The position numbers were made by a program, and so were the translations under genes. Positions 16,836 to 26,807 of a stretch of DNA of 64,000 bases are shown piece by piece (the stretch's first letter is position 1; every line of letters starts with the position of its first letter). The notes beneath the pieces are model-generated. The model had not been told where the DNA came from and did no database searches. It saw nothing but the letters and a program-made list of their open reading frames with translations. The DNA is from Bacteroidetes bacterium GWF2_40_14. Lineage in GTDB: Bacteria > Bacteroidota > Bacteroidia > Bacteroidales > UBA932. Location: the NCBI GenBank assembly GCA_001769195.1, contig MEOK01000015.1, positions 31,583-95,582 on the forward strand. The letters are read 5' to 3'.

Positions 16836-17796
16836 CAATCAGCAGGTCGGCGAGTACAATTGCGGTTGCTGCCTCCAGAACCACAGGAACCCGCAATGCA
16901 AAACAGTTATCATGCCTTCCCTCTATTTTCAATTCCTCAACTTTATGGGTGTTGAAGTTGTAAGTATCCTGCACTTTTGAGATACTGGATGTGGGTTTTA
17001 TGGCTACCCTGAATATGAGGTCGTTCCCATTGGATATTCCACCATTTACACCACCGGAACCATTTTTGGAAGTCTTGCCGGACTCTTCAATAATTGGGTC
17101 GTTGTGTTCAGAGCCGAACATCATTGCAGCCTTGAAACCGTCTCCGAATTCAATTCCTCTTACCCCCGGGATTGAAAAAACGAAGTGCGATATAAGCGAC
17201 TCCAGACTATCAAAGAAGGGTTCTCCGAGACCAGCGGGTATACCGGTGGATTGACACTCTATTACACCGCCAAGTGAATCTCCTTCTGCTATAGCTTTGT
17301 CAAGAATCTCGTCCCATGGGTTTTGACCTCCTATATGAAGGATTCGGGCCTCTACATTTACAGGAGCAATCAGTTTTTTAGCAATCACTCCGGCAGCAAT
17401 CAATCCAAGGGTCAGTCTGCCTGAGTGATGTCCTCCACCACGAGGGTCAGCAAACCCTTTGTGCTTTATAAATGACACATAGTCTGCATGCCCAGGCCTT
17501 GGCCAGTTCTGCAGGTTGTCATAGTCGGCCGATTTTGTATTGAGGTTGTCGAAGGTTATACATATTGGTGCACCTGTAGTGAATCCATTATAAGTACCAC
17601 TTACAATATCCAGTAAATCGGCCTCTACTCTGGGGGTGCCACCTTTGTTTCCTCCCTTTCTGCGTATGATATCTGCTGTAAAATCCTCTTTGGAAAGCGG
17701 CAGACCGGCAGGGGTCCCGTCTATAACTACTCCTAGTTTATGGCCGTGAGACTCGCCAAAAATGGATACTCTGAAATTTTTTCCAAAGCTGTTCAT
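16828..17796 (-). CDS. aroC: Chorismate synthase
   Basis: About 322 residues from the ATG at 17796. That start gives the standard N-terminus NSFGKNFRVSIFGESHGHKL; the longer frame from 17865 would run into aroDA. Signatures: GESHGH near residue 14, RRKGGNKGGTPR, RPGHADY and the RGGGHHSGRLT segment with the FMN/substrate-binding histidines. Converts EPSP to chorismate using reduced FMN, the last step of the shikimate pathway. It follows aroDA after 19 bases in the operon aroB-aroDA-aroC. Confidence 0.96.
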   Translation of the reverse strand: MNSFGKNFRVSIFGESHGHKLGVVIDGTPAGLPLSKEDFTADIIRRKGGNKGGTPRVEADLLDIVSGTYNGFTTGAPICITFDNLNTKSADYDNLQNWPRPGHADYVSFIKHKGFADPRGGGHHSGRLTLGLIAAGVIAKKLIAPVNVEARILHIGGQNPWDEILDKAIAEGDSLGGVIECQSTGIPAGLGEPFFDSLESLISHFVFSIPGVRGIEFGDGFKAAMMFGSEHNDPIIEESGKTSKNGSGGVNGGISNGNDLIFRVAIKPTSSISKVQDTYNFNTHKVEELKIEGRHDNCFALRVPVVLEAATAIVLADLLIAK

Positions 17797-17815
17797 AGAA
17801 TTTGATTTGTATAGG

Positions 17816-19870
17816 TTAATCGAAATTTTTAAGAAAATCGGGGAACGATTTGGAGATGCAATCAAGGTTGTCTAGGTATACCTTCTCTTTTATTGTTAGA
17901 GCTGCTGTTATTACAGCCATGGCAACTCGATGGTCGTTGTGTGAAGAGCATAAACCGCCGTGTAATTCTCCACCTCTGATTATCATCCAGTCACCGTCAA
18001 TCTCTATTGATGCACCAAGTTTTGTAAATTCGGTGTAAAGGCTCTCGGCTCTGTTGCTCTCTTTGTTGGATAGTCTGTTAACGCCTTTGATCCTGCTCAC
18101 ACCGTTGCATTTTAAAGCAAGAACCACCAGTGTAGGGAAAAGATCAGGAGAATTAGTGGCGTCAAACTCAAATGATTGCAAAGAGTTTTTTGGTTTTAGC
18201 AACTCAATTTTGGAACCGAGAATAACCTCCTTGGTATTGTCCTCCTTAAAAGCACAAGGTACATCTCCACACATAACCAGATACTTTGGATATTCGGTTA
18301 TGTTTATTTCCACTCCGCATCCTCTGAGCACATCTATTATTTTTTCATCGGCCTGTTTTGAGTCAATAGGCAGATTTGTTATTGTAACCCCTTTGGTTAT
18401 GGCTCCTGCTACAAACAACATTGAGGCTCCGCTCCAGTCCCCTTCAAGTGGGTAAAATGGTTTAGGTTTGTATCGCTGCCGACCCGGGATCTTGAACTCA
18501 TAAAAGTCGTGATTTGTAATTGTAACGCCAAAATCCTTAAGTGTCTGGATTGTAAGGTCTATATAAGGAGTGCTGGATGGCTCGGATATTTCGATGGTGC
18601 TGTTCTTGTCGCAAAGCGGCAGAGACATGAGGAGCCCCGAAATCAGCTGAGACCCTCCGCTACCAGATAGTTTGATATTTCCATCCTTAATGGGGCCTTT
18701 AATAATTGCGGGCAACCTTCCGTCATGCGAAATGACCTCCATACCTATCTCCGAAAAAGGATCGGTGGAAGAAAAGAGAACCCTGTTGTTCAGACTGCCT
18801 TTTCCTACAATTTTTATTTCATCAACCCCTTTGCTTTTTCCAACTAATTGTCCGGCGGTCGGTATAAGCAACCTGCTCAGAAGGCCTGATTCTCCTACAG
18901 ATAGCTCAACTGTCTTTATTGCGCGTGTAAACAGATCTACCTTTGATAGACTTTTGGAAATATCCTCAATACCGGGACTGGTAACCTCTACTTTTGTCTT
19001 AAGGTGTTTGCACTTTTCTATCTTAACCTTTACACCGAGAAACTTTATAAGTTCAATTGCTGCTTCGCTGTCGGCACATGGTGTGTAACCGTAAAGGTTT
19101 GTCTTTCCCTTGGCCCACGCAGCAGCAAGAATTGCTCTCTGGGAGTGACTCTTTGAGGCAGGGGCGATAATGGAATCTATAAGGGATTTTTTATTGACAG
19201 AGTGGGGGTAATTTTTTTTGCTTATAATTTTCTCCATCTCGGCATACGCATATTGACCTTCGGCACTCTCTTTACCCTCTTCAAGGGCAGCATATCCGAA
19301 CGGGGCACCAAGATGCAGCGAGAGTATTCTTGTGAAGCGGGCCATTTTACCCATACCGAATGCCACTATCTGTTCCCCGGGATACTCGGTATATAATTTT
19401 AGCAGTCGTGTGCAGTCCTGAATACTTTGAGCAGTAGTTACAATCTTAACTATGTCTGCTCCCAGCTCCTTGCATTTGTTGTAAATTTCCGCTATCCTTT
19501 CAAAGCTATCGGTAACTTTAAAGTTATGATAGGAGAGTATTATTTTATAACCTCTTCTTCTTGCCGCTATTATTAGCTCTTCTCTGTATTCCGCCGGAGC
19601 ATCGTACTCAATGTCAATATATCTTTTTCCTACTGATTTTTTTGTCCTGCTGGCTAAAAAAGTCCATTGCAGCCTCTTTTTGCACTCATCGGCAGACATT
19701 TCATCTGTTATGCGGCAGGTGGCTATGAGGTCTTTCTTTGAATGAAATACCGATACAGTCTCAGCTCTGTTGAGAGGCGAAAGATCCAAACGGATTTCGG
19801 CCATCTGCACTTTTGACAGTGCCTCTAAAATATCGGCCAGACTTTTTTCTCTTATACTAAGACAAATCAT
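17816..19870 (-). CDS. aroDA: Fused 3-dehydroquinate dehydratase (type I) / EPSP synthase
   Basis: 684 residues in one frame. Residues 1 to about 215 are a class I 3-dehydroquinase: EIRLDL at 25-30, catalytic His115 in SYHNF and Schiff-base Lys142 in DIVKIV. From about 225 to the end it is EPSP synthase: PASKSHSQRA with Lys240, GESGLLSRLL at 326-335, EGDWSGAS and SHNDHRVAMA near the end. The two catalyse steps 3 and 6 of the shikimate pathway. All expected catalytic residues are present in both halves, with no break between. Overlaps the end of aroB by 14 bases. The fusion itself is the odd feature. Confidence 0.92.
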   Translation of the reverse strand: MICLSIREKSLADILEALSKVQMAEIRLDLSPLNRAETVSVFHSKKDLIATCRITDEMSADECKKRLQWTFLASRTKKSVGKRYIDIEYDAPAEYREELIIAARRRGYKIILSYHNFKVTDSFERIAEIYNKCKELGADIVKIVTTAQSIQDCTRLLKLYTEYPGEQIVAFGMGKMARFTRILSLHLGAPFGYAALEEGKESAEGQYAYAEMEKIISKKNYPHSVNKKSLIDSIIAPASKSHSQRAILAAAWAKGKTNLYGYTPCADSEAAIELIKFLGVKVKIEKCKHLKTKVEVTSPGIEDISKSLSKVDLFTRAIKTVELSVGESGLLSRLLIPTAGQLVGKSKGVDEIKIVGKGSLNNRVLFSSTDPFSEIGMEVISHDGRLPAIIKGPIKDGNIKLSGSGGSQLISGLLMSLPLCDKNSTIEISEPSSTPYIDLTIQTLKDFGVTITNHDFYEFKIPGRQRYKPKPFYPLEGDWSGASMLFVAGAITKGVTITNLPIDSKQADEKIIDVLRGCGVEINITEYPKYLVMCGDVPCAFKEDNTKEVILGSKIELLKPKNSLQSFEFDATNSPDLFPTLVVLALKCNGVSRIKGVNRLSNKESNRAESLYTEFTKLGASIEIDGDWMIIRGGELHGGLCSSHNDHRVAMAVITAALTIKEKVYLDNLDCISKSFPDFLKNFD

Positions 19871-20861
19871 TTAAATAATCCTCCAGTTTGTTTATTTCCA
19901 ACGGATAAGTGCTTGCTTTCCCGATTTTTTCTATTATTACGAATCTTATAGAGTCCTTGTTCCTTTTTTTGTCCCTTATTATTGCTTCAGAAAGAGTTTT
20001 AAGGGGTACGGGCGATGTTGTAGAAAGTCCAATCCTTTTTAAATCAGATTCAATGATGATTTTTTCCTCATTACTGAGTATCCCTAACTTGACTGATAGT
20101 TTTGCTGCAAGAACTATTCCAACCGACACAGCCTCTCCATGAGAAAGTTTTACTGTCTTCTCCAGAGCATGAGCGAATGTGTGTCCAAGGTTAAGCAGTA
20201 TTCTCTCCCCATGCTCATAGGGGTCAGATTCTACGATGTTTGCCTTTATCCTTGATGCTCCCTGTATAAAGGGCCAAAGGTCCGATACAACATACCCGTT
20301 CTTTGCAATTTTTTCGACTGCACTAAAATAGCTCTTCCTGTCGGCAATGATAAATGTCTTTATCAGCTCGGCAACGCCGGCTTTTAGCTCCTTTTCGGGA
20401 AGACTTTCAAGGAACCCGGGGCAGAATATTGTGAACTGAGGTTGATTTATAACACCCAGAATATTCTTGTAACCAGATACATTGACCGCTGTTTTACCTC
20501 CTATGGCAGCATCGACCTGAGCAAGCAGGGTAGTTGGCACATACCCGAACTTTACTCCTCTCATATAGATGGATGCTAAAAATCCGGCAAGATCTGAGAG
20601 TATCCCTCCACCAACTGCAAGAATGAATGTAGATCTGTCTGCTCCCAAATTAAGCAGCTTTAATGTCAATTTTTCTATTGTCTTGAAGGATTTGTTCTCT
20701 TCCGATGACTTGACGGGAATTTGAGGGTATGGGAAATATTTTCCGTAGTTTTTTTGAATAGATGCGTCAATAAGAACCACAACCCCGCAATTTGCAGGGA
20801 GATAGGTTTTTATCTGATCGATTGCTGAACAGTAGGTTAAATTTAGTACGCAACGCTCCAT
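19857..20861 (-). CDS. aroB: 3-dehydroquinate synthase
   Basis: About 334 residues from the ATG at 20861 (MERCVLNLTY). NAD-binding region with GGGILSDLAGFLAS, VPTTLLAQVDAAIGGKT, the zinc ligands in LNLGHTFAHALE and SHGEAVSVG, and KRNKDSIRFV. Converts DAHP to 3-dehydroquinate, step 2 of the shikimate pathway. First gene of aroB-aroDA-aroC. A -7 box lies at 20868-20875, only seven bases before this ATG, which excludes the longer frame and implies a very short leader. Divergent from comM. Confidence 0.95.
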   Translation of the reverse strand: MERCVLNLTYCSAIDQIKTYLPANCGVVVLIDASIQKNYGKYFPYPQIPVKSSEENKSFKTIEKLTLKLLNLGADRSTFILAVGGGILSDLAGFLASIYMRGVKFGYVPTTLLAQVDAAIGGKTAVNVSGYKNILGVINQPQFTIFCPGFLESLPEKELKAGVAELIKTFIIADRKSYFSAVEKIAKNGYVVSDLWPFIQGASRIKANIVESDPYEHGERILLNLGHTFAHALEKTVKLSHGEAVSVGIVLAAKLSVKLGILSNEEKIIIESDLKRIGLSTTSPVPLKTLSEAIIRDKKRNKDSIRFVIIEKIGKASTYPLEINKLEDYLNDLS

Positions 20862-20867
20862 ATTGTG

Positions 20868-20875
20868 CAAATGTA
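20868..20875 (-). promoter_or_regulatory. -7 box for the aro operon
   Basis: On the minus strand TACATTTG fits TAnnTTTG. No clear -33 element at the usual distance. Confidence 0.4.
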
Positions 20876-20949
20876 GTAAAACTTGCAAAGTTTGGTATCA
20901 GATAATTAAAATTTTGAATTGAATAAATTCTCAAAAATGGCTTTAGATA

Positions 20950-20957
20950 TACTTTTG
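20950..20957 (+). promoter_or_regulatory. -7 box for comM
   Basis: TACTTTTG fits TAnnTTTG, 23 bases before the comM start codon. Confidence 0.5.
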
Positions 20958-20979
20958 TTTGTAATAGATTTGAAAAAAA

Positions 20980-22509
20980 TTGAATATGTTGTGTAAAACC
21001 TATTGCAGCTTCTGCTGGGGTGTAGATGCTATTACTGTTACTATAGAGGTGGATGTTTCTCAGGGAATAAGCTTTTTTCTGGTTGGTTTGCCCGATAGTG
21101 CAGTAAGGGAGAGCCAGCAGAGAATCAGCACGGCCCTTCATACAATTGGCGGAAGGTTGCCGGGTAAGAAGATTGTGATAAACATGGCCCCGGCCGATAT
21201 CAAAAAGGAGGGGTCATCTTTCGACCTTGCAATTGCCATTGGCATTCTTGCAGCATCTGGCCAGTACATTTTTCCGGATCTGACCAGCTATGTCATTATG
21301 GGCGAGCTGGCTCTTGACGGGTCGGTAAGGCCGGTCCCGGGGGCCCTTCCAATTGCTATTCATGCTAAAGAGGAGGGGTTTAAATCTTGCATCTTCCCTT
21401 TGGCTTCTGCATACGAAGCGGCAGAAATTGACGGAATTAATGTTTATGGTGTGGGCAATCTTAGCGATGTTTTGTCTATTCTGTTGGGGGAAAGCAGTAT
21501 AGAACCAATAGGACCCAATCAATATGTCGAGAATTCAAATACGGACCCATTGCTGAGAGTGCCTGATTTCGCAGATATAAAGGGGCAGGAGTCGGCAAAG
21601 CGAGGGTTGGAGATAGCTGCTGCCGGTGGCCATAATGTACTTTTAATTGGCCCACCTGGTTCGGGTAAAAGCTATATGGCAAAGGCGCTTGCCGGAATCC
21701 TGCCAATAATGAACAGGACGGAGTCACTGGAAACTAGTAAAATTTATTCTGTTGCCGGAAAAGGGGGCTCATTCAAAGGGCTCATAAAAAATCGTCCTTT
21801 TCGCTCCCCTCACCACTCCTCTTCGCTTTATGCCATTACCGGGGGAGGAACCTTTGCCGCACCCGGAGAGATATCCCTTGCGCATAACGGAATTCTCTAC
21901 CTTGATGAAATTCCGGAGTTTTCCAGATCTGTCCTTGAGGTCCTGCGTCAACCTTTGGAAGACAGAGAGATTTCCATCTCAAGACTCAAGTACAAGTTTA
22001 CCTACCCCTGCAATTTTATGCTTATAGCTTCGATGAACCCATGTCCTTGCGGCTTTTTTGGCCAACCGGGCGACAGGTGCACGTGTACTCCTTATGCTGT
22101 AAGAAGCTATTTGTCAAGAATATCCGGCCCGCTTTTGGACAGGATTGATATGCAGATAGAGGTTAATCCGGTGCCGGGGGAGAGGCTTCTGAATGAGGAG
22201 AGGGGGGAGAGCAGCAGTGCCATAAGGGAGAGGGTAGCTGCAGCAAGGGTTATTCAACAGGAGAGATTCGGAGGAATCTACAACGTTAATGCACAGATGG
22301 GTACGCGGGAGCTCATGGAGTTTTGCAAGACAGGTATCAAAGAGCAACGGCTGCTGTCCAGTGTCATAAGTAAGCTTAATCTGTCGGCAAGGGGTTACAG
22401 CAGAATATTAAAGGTAGCAAGGACAATTGCAGATCTGGAATCGAATGACACAATAACATTGAGCCATATAGCCGAGGCTGTTCAATATCGTGGAGTTTTA
22501 AGAAATTAG
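20980..22509 (+). CDS. comM: ComM / YifB-family Mg-chelatase-like AAA+ ATPase
   Basis: 509 residues, full length. N-terminal S5-fold-like domain (GVDAITVTIEVDVSQG), Walker A GPPGSGKS at 222-229, Walker B LYLDEIPEF, a Cys cluster MNPCPCGFFG...CTC and the C-terminal Mg_chelatase_C domain. ComM is a hexameric helicase that promotes branch migration during natural transformation; it is also widespread in bacteria not known to be competent. Monocistronic, divergent from aroB. Confidence 0.93.
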   Translation: MNMLCKTYCSFCWGVDAITVTIEVDVSQGISFFLVGLPDSAVRESQQRISTALHTIGGRLPGKKIVINMAPADIKKEGSSFDLAIAIGILAASGQYIFPDLTSYVIMGELALDGSVRPVPGALPIAIHAKEEGFKSCIFPLASAYEAAEIDGINVYGVGNLSDVLSILLGESSIEPIGPNQYVENSNTDPLLRVPDFADIKGQESAKRGLEIAAAGGHNVLLIGPPGSGKSYMAKALAGILPIMNRTESLETSKIYSVAGKGGSFKGLIKNRPFRSPHHSSSLYAITGGGTFAAPGEISLAHNGILYLDEIPEFSRSVLEVLRQPLEDREISISRLKYKFTYPCNFMLIASMNPCPCGFFGQPGDRCTCTPYAVRSYLSRISGPLLDRIDMQIEVNPVPGERLLNEERGESSSAIRERVAAARVIQQERFGGIYNVNAQMGTRELMEFCKTGIKEQRLLSSVISKLNLSARGYSRILKVARTIADLESNDTITLSHIAEAVQYRGVLRN

Positions 22510-22548
22510 AGAAAACACAGAGCATAATGATTGGAGGCATATTATTTG

Positions 22549-22580
22549 TTTGTAAAATCGCAAATAGCGTAATATCTTTA
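22549..22580 (+). promoter_or_regulatory. Promoter of the outer-membrane barrel gene
   Basis: TTTG at 22549-22552 and TATCTTTA at 22573-22580, spacer 20, one mismatch to the -7 consensus. Confidence 0.55.
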
Positions 22581-22604
22581 TAGTAAGTTTAATTTGAGCT
22601 TTAT

Positions 22605-25268
22605 ATGAGAAGCTTAATCCTGTTCATATTATTCTTTCTCCTATCTGTTGCCCTCGATGCTCAGATAAGAACCGACCCTACAGTTCGTCTGGGTTTAAGC
22701 GGTATCTATATAAGGGTCACCGATTCTACAAGAATAATTAATCTTCCAGGAGCTTCCGTGAAACTGATATCGGGAAGGGATACCGCAAATCTGGTAACGA
22801 ACGAAAATGGCAGTGTAAGCTACAACAAAAAGGTTAAGGATAGCATTGAATTAACAGTAAGTTCTCTTGGTTTCAACACACTTTCAGGGAAAATTAAAAC
22901 CGCACCTTCTATATATGTAGCACTCTCAGAAAAAACTTACGGAATCACCGAGGTTATTGTCAAAGGCAATATGGTTGCTGTAATAAGCAGAGGTGATACA
23001 ACAAGATATAATGCAGCAGCATTTAAAACCATGGTTGGTGATAATATGGCCGAGCTTTTTAAAAAGTTTCCGGGCATGGAATTCAACGGTACAAATCTCA
23101 CTTTCCGGGGCACAACAATAGAGAGGATAAATATCGACGATAAAAGGCTGTTCAACAATGATGTGAAACTCGCACTGGAAAACATCCGTGCAGATGATGT
23201 GATATCTGTAGATGTATATAAAGAAGCTACCGACTGGGATAAACTAAACAATATTGAAAACGGTCGTAAACAGACTGTCGCAAATGTTAAGACTAAGAGC
23301 AAACCCAACAGGGTATTCAACAAAACAATCATTCTAGCGGGAGGTCAGGAGATAGATAAAAACAGTGAAGAAAGATACGAAAAGAAGTATGAGGCATCGG
23401 GAAAAGCGGTTTTCTCACAAGTTGGTAAGTCTATAACAGCAAATGCATCATATAAAAATATTGTAGGAAATAGTCAATCTAAAAATCTGGATGGAGAATT
23501 TAAGTTACAGATACATAAAATAAATAAGCTCCAATTTTTGACGAATAATGTCCTGACAAACGTAAAAAGCCTTACCGAAAATTCGTCAGAACAGATCTAT
23601 TTTCCTACAGAATTATATTCGTCCAGGACATATAATAGTGATGAGATAGGTCATCTGACAAAAAGCAAATTTTCCTCTAAAAACCTTTTTTCATATACCT
23701 TTCGGACGAAAGACATTATTTATTTTCGTGTAAATCTGGACTATGACAGAACCAAAAACGACAATTCAAACCATATACTAGCCACACTGAACGGGATTCC
23801 GACAAATAATTTGAACCTTAATACTTCCAATAAAAGAAGGACCGTCGGTGTAAACGGCTCGGCCGGTTACAATAAAAAATTCGGAACAAGGGATCCCGGA
23901 GTTTTACTTTCATATAATGCAAGTTTCTCTATATCGGAGAACGACAACAATGGTTGGAGGGTTGACACTACAACCTCGAGCACCACAAAAATATACCTTA
24001 CCGACTATACTCAGGGATGGAACCGTAGCTATGGAACAGGTCTTGAGTTAAGCATTCCCATAGTAAAAGGTTTCTCGATTCAGGTGAACAATATTTTCAG
24101 TTACCGTGACAGTAAGAGTGAACGTACTGCTATTGACATGCTTACAGGTTTAATCGATACGACAAATACTCACCATTACACTTTAAATTACCTAAAAAAC
24201 GACCTATCATTATATTTCAATCATTATGCATCTAAAACAAAATCCACAGGATATTATCAGACAAGTATAAAGATTGGATGGGAGAGACATGAACAAAAAA
24301 GAGATGAATTTTTCCCAACGGATTACTCCATTCCAAGGAGATATGATATTCCCACAGTTGGATTGAATTCAATGTTCTACATAAGAGGACAGCAAATGGT
24401 TGCACAAGTGAACCTAAAGGGTGATCCTCTGTCAATTGAGGAATTGAGAGATGTTATTGATGACAGAAATCCTACACGGTTATCAGTTGGAAACCCAGAT
24501 CTTAAAATGCCGGCAATTCTCGATTTTATTATTCAAGCTCCAATCCCTATCGATAAAAAAGGAACAATGATAAGTTTCCTAATTACTGGTAAGAATATCA
24601 ACAACTATGTGACGACTAAAACAGAGTATTTTACAAAAGAGACATTTCTCCCACAATACAACTATACTGTAGCAAAAGGGGCAACTCTCACAACTAAAGA
24701 GAATGTCTCTGAATCATGGAGCTTTAATTCATCTGCTGGTTTATATATGAGATTGTTGGGGTCCAATGTCGGTCTCAGTCTAGGATACGCATATGAGAAG
24801 ACACCATCTTATATAGAAGCAGAACTACACACTCTTACAATAAAGAAATATTCCTGTAACTTTTCTGTCAATACCTCTTTTTCATCTGTATTTGATGTCA
24901 AACTTAATTCATCTAGTATTTTAATTAAATCTTTCAACGGTATAAGAAATAACGACTCGTTCATTGAAAATCTCACTATAGAACCCAGATTCCAACTAGG
25001 GAGCAAATCCAAGCTATTATTAAGAGGTAACTATTATCACTACGAAAACCGTCAAATGCCTAATACCCGGCGCAACGACTTCATATTGAATTCATCAATC
25101 TATCGCAGGCTTGACAAGAAAGGCAATTTTACACTCGGCATACAGGTCAACGACATTCTTAATCAACAAAGTTCCATTGCCATAAACCTTGGGGAAGACT
25201 ATACAAGTACGGTACGCACACTAATCCCCGGCAGATACTGGCTGGTAAAAGCAGAATTAAAGTTTTAG
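22605..25268 (+). CDS. Outer-membrane beta-barrel protein with carboxypeptidase-regulatory-like domain
   Basis: 887 residues with signal peptide (about residues 1-19). Residues 30-110 look like a CarboxypepD_reg-like beta-sandwich (LPGASVKLISGRDTANLVTN). Residues 115-230 resemble a TonB-receptor plug (ITEVIVKGNM, then LFKKFPGMEFNG and TIERINIDDKRLF). The remainder is an aromatic-rich barrel of the OMP_b-brl_3 type, ending in a Phe (KAELKF). Such proteins are TonB-dependent receptors or relatives of unknown substrate. There is no SusD partner next to it, unlike the following loci. Probably monocistronic. Confidence 0.8.
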   Translation: MRSLILFILFFLLSVALDAQIRTDPTVRLGLSGIYIRVTDSTRIINLPGASVKLISGRDTANLVTNENGSVSYNKKVKDSIELTVSSLGFNTLSGKIKTAPSIYVALSEKTYGITEVIVKGNMVAVISRGDTTRYNAAAFKTMVGDNMAELFKKFPGMEFNGTNLTFRGTTIERINIDDKRLFNNDVKLALENIRADDVISVDVYKEATDWDKLNNIENGRKQTVANVKTKSKPNRVFNKTIILAGGQEIDKNSEERYEKKYEASGKAVFSQVGKSITANASYKNIVGNSQSKNLDGEFKLQIHKINKLQFLTNNVLTNVKSLTENSSEQIYFPTELYSSRTYNSDEIGHLTKSKFSSKNLFSYTFRTKDIIYFRVNLDYDRTKNDNSNHILATLNGIPTNNLNLNTSNKRRTVGVNGSAGYNKKFGTRDPGVLLSYNASFSISENDNNGWRVDTTTSSTTKIYLTDYTQGWNRSYGTGLELSIPIVKGFSIQVNNIFSYRDSKSERTAIDMLTGLIDTTNTHHYTLNYLKNDLSLYFNHYASKTKSTGYYQTSIKIGWERHEQKRDEFFPTDYSIPRRYDIPTVGLNSMFYIRGQQMVAQVNLKGDPLSIEELRDVIDDRNPTRLSVGNPDLKMPAILDFIIQAPIPIDKKGTMISFLITGKNINNYVTTKTEYFTKETFLPQYNYTVAKGATLTTKENVSESWSFNSSAGLYMRLLGSNVGLSLGYAYEKTPSYIEAELHTLTIKKYSCNFSVNTSFSSVFDVKLNSSSILIKSFNGIRNNDSFIENLTIEPRFQLGSKSKLLLRGNYYHYENRQMPNTRRNDFILNSSIYRRLDKKGNFTLGIQVNDILNQQSSIAINLGEDYTSTVRTLIPGRYWLVKAELKF

Positions 25269-25292
25269 AGAATAAATTAATTACAATTTAAT

Positions 25293-26795
25293 CTATATCG
25301 GATTCTGAACTATGTTCCCATTACTATTGTCAATTTCTGTTTGTGGAATCGGAAGTAGTTCGCTCTTTCCAGGTTTCCACACAGCAGTTGATTTTGTTGC
25401 ATTTGCAAGAAATTGAGAATCGGTAAATGCCTGTGCAGCTTTTCCAGTTCGGATAAGATCATAAAACCTGTCGCTCTCCATTGCAAGTTCGAATCTCCTT
25501 TCCAGAAGTATTTTCTCATAAAGGGCATCGCCGCTGTCTGTCAGATTTTCAGGCAGACCTGCTCTTAACCTTACTTTGTTAAGGTAAAGTCTGGCATTTA
25601 CATTATCGTTCGTCTTAGCGCAGGCCTCAGCATAGATCAGATAAACTTCTGCAAGTCTTATAATTGGAATATTTAAAGGGATTGTGAAATATGTAGTTCC
25701 TACTCTGTCTATAGGCAGAAGATACTGCTTTCTGTTATAGTACCCTGTTCTGTTATATTGAAGGGTAACAAGGCTCGCCGGTGTTTCAATACTCTGCATA
25801 TCAGCGACTGTAAGGAATGTCGCTTTAAGTCTTTTGTCTGCAGGGTCAAACTTGCTTACAAAACTCGGCAGTGCCTGGTTACCACCGTACCCGGCAAAAG
25901 GTCTAGGCATTTGTGCATAACAGCTGTAGTTACCATTGGTAAGGTAATTAGAGGTCTCTGTGGGAGATTTGTAAAAATCAATCTCAAATAAAGATTCAAT
26001 GCCGTTTTCATGTTCAAGATCAAAGTTATAAGAGAAATTACCCTGAAGTTTATATTCGGTTTCTCCCATATCAATAATCTTTTTTGCTGCATCTCTGGCT
26101 TCTGCATATTTCTTTTCGTAAAGATATACTTTAGAAAGCAGTGCCCAGGCAGAACCGAGAGTTGCACGTCCGATATTGGAACTTCCCAATTCAGATTTCT
26201 TTTTCAGCTTTTGGGTTGCTTCCTTGAGATCTTTCTCAATAAATGCATAGACATCTTCTACAGGTTCTCTTTTATTACTCTTATCGTCAATCTTAGGTGT
26301 ACTTCTGATTACTGGTATAGCACCAAAGTTTCTTAAAAGGATAAAATGGAAATATGCCCTTAAAAATTGCGCCTCACCTATAAGTTGATTTTTGTCATAT
26401 TTTTTGAATAAACCTGCATCCATTGCGGTAATTCCTTCAACCGCCTGACAGGCTTTGTTTATGCTTCTGTAGCTAACTCTCCAGTTATCTGCCAGCCGTC
26501 CGAAATCTGCATGATAGTCAAAGGATTCCATCCTTTTAAATGTGTTTACATCGCCGTCGCTGCCACTTTGTGTGCAGTTGTCGGAAAGTACATCTCCTAT
26601 GGACCATAGTGACCTGTGGAACCGTGTGTCCTTAAGATCTGAATATGCAGCAGTTACAGATGCCACAGCATCATTTTCTGTCTTGAAGAAAGCTTCACTG
26701 GTTTGTGCACCCAGCATCTCTTTATCCAAAAAATCAGAGCATGAACTTGCTATACAAAGTCCTAGTACTATTATAAAAATATTTAGTTGTTTCAT
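25293..26795 (-). CDS. RagB/SusD-family outer-membrane lipoprotein (locus 1)
   Basis: 500 residues with a lipoprotein signal (ASSC, Cys near residue 19). The SusD pattern is clear: helical TPR-like N-terminal half (EAQFLRAYFHFILLRNFGAIP) and the C-terminal ERRFELAMESDRFYDLIRTG box. SusD proteins cap the SusC barrel and bind the ligand. It follows the SusC gene by 12 bases and is the last gene of locus 1. No enzyme gene follows, so the substrate cannot be inferred. Confidence 0.95.
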   Translation of the reverse strand: MKQLNIFIIVLGLCIASSCSDFLDKEMLGAQTSEAFFKTENDAVASVTAAYSDLKDTRFHRSLWSIGDVLSDNCTQSGSDGDVNTFKRMESFDYHADFGRLADNWRVSYRSINKACQAVEGITAMDAGLFKKYDKNQLIGEAQFLRAYFHFILLRNFGAIPVIRSTPKIDDKSNKREPVEDVYAFIEKDLKEATQKLKKKSELGSSNIGRATLGSAWALLSKVYLYEKKYAEARDAAKKIIDMGETEYKLQGNFSYNFDLEHENGIESLFEIDFYKSPTETSNYLTNGNYSCYAQMPRPFAGYGGNQALPSFVSKFDPADKRLKATFLTVADMQSIETPASLVTLQYNRTGYYNRKQYLLPIDRVGTTYFTIPLNIPIIRLAEVYLIYAEACAKTNDNVNARLYLNKVRLRAGLPENLTDSGDALYEKILLERRFELAMESDRFYDLIRTGKAAQAFTDSQFLANATKSTAVWKPGKSELLPIPQTEIDNSNGNIVQNPI

Positions 26796-26807
26796 CTTCT
26801 GTTCAGA

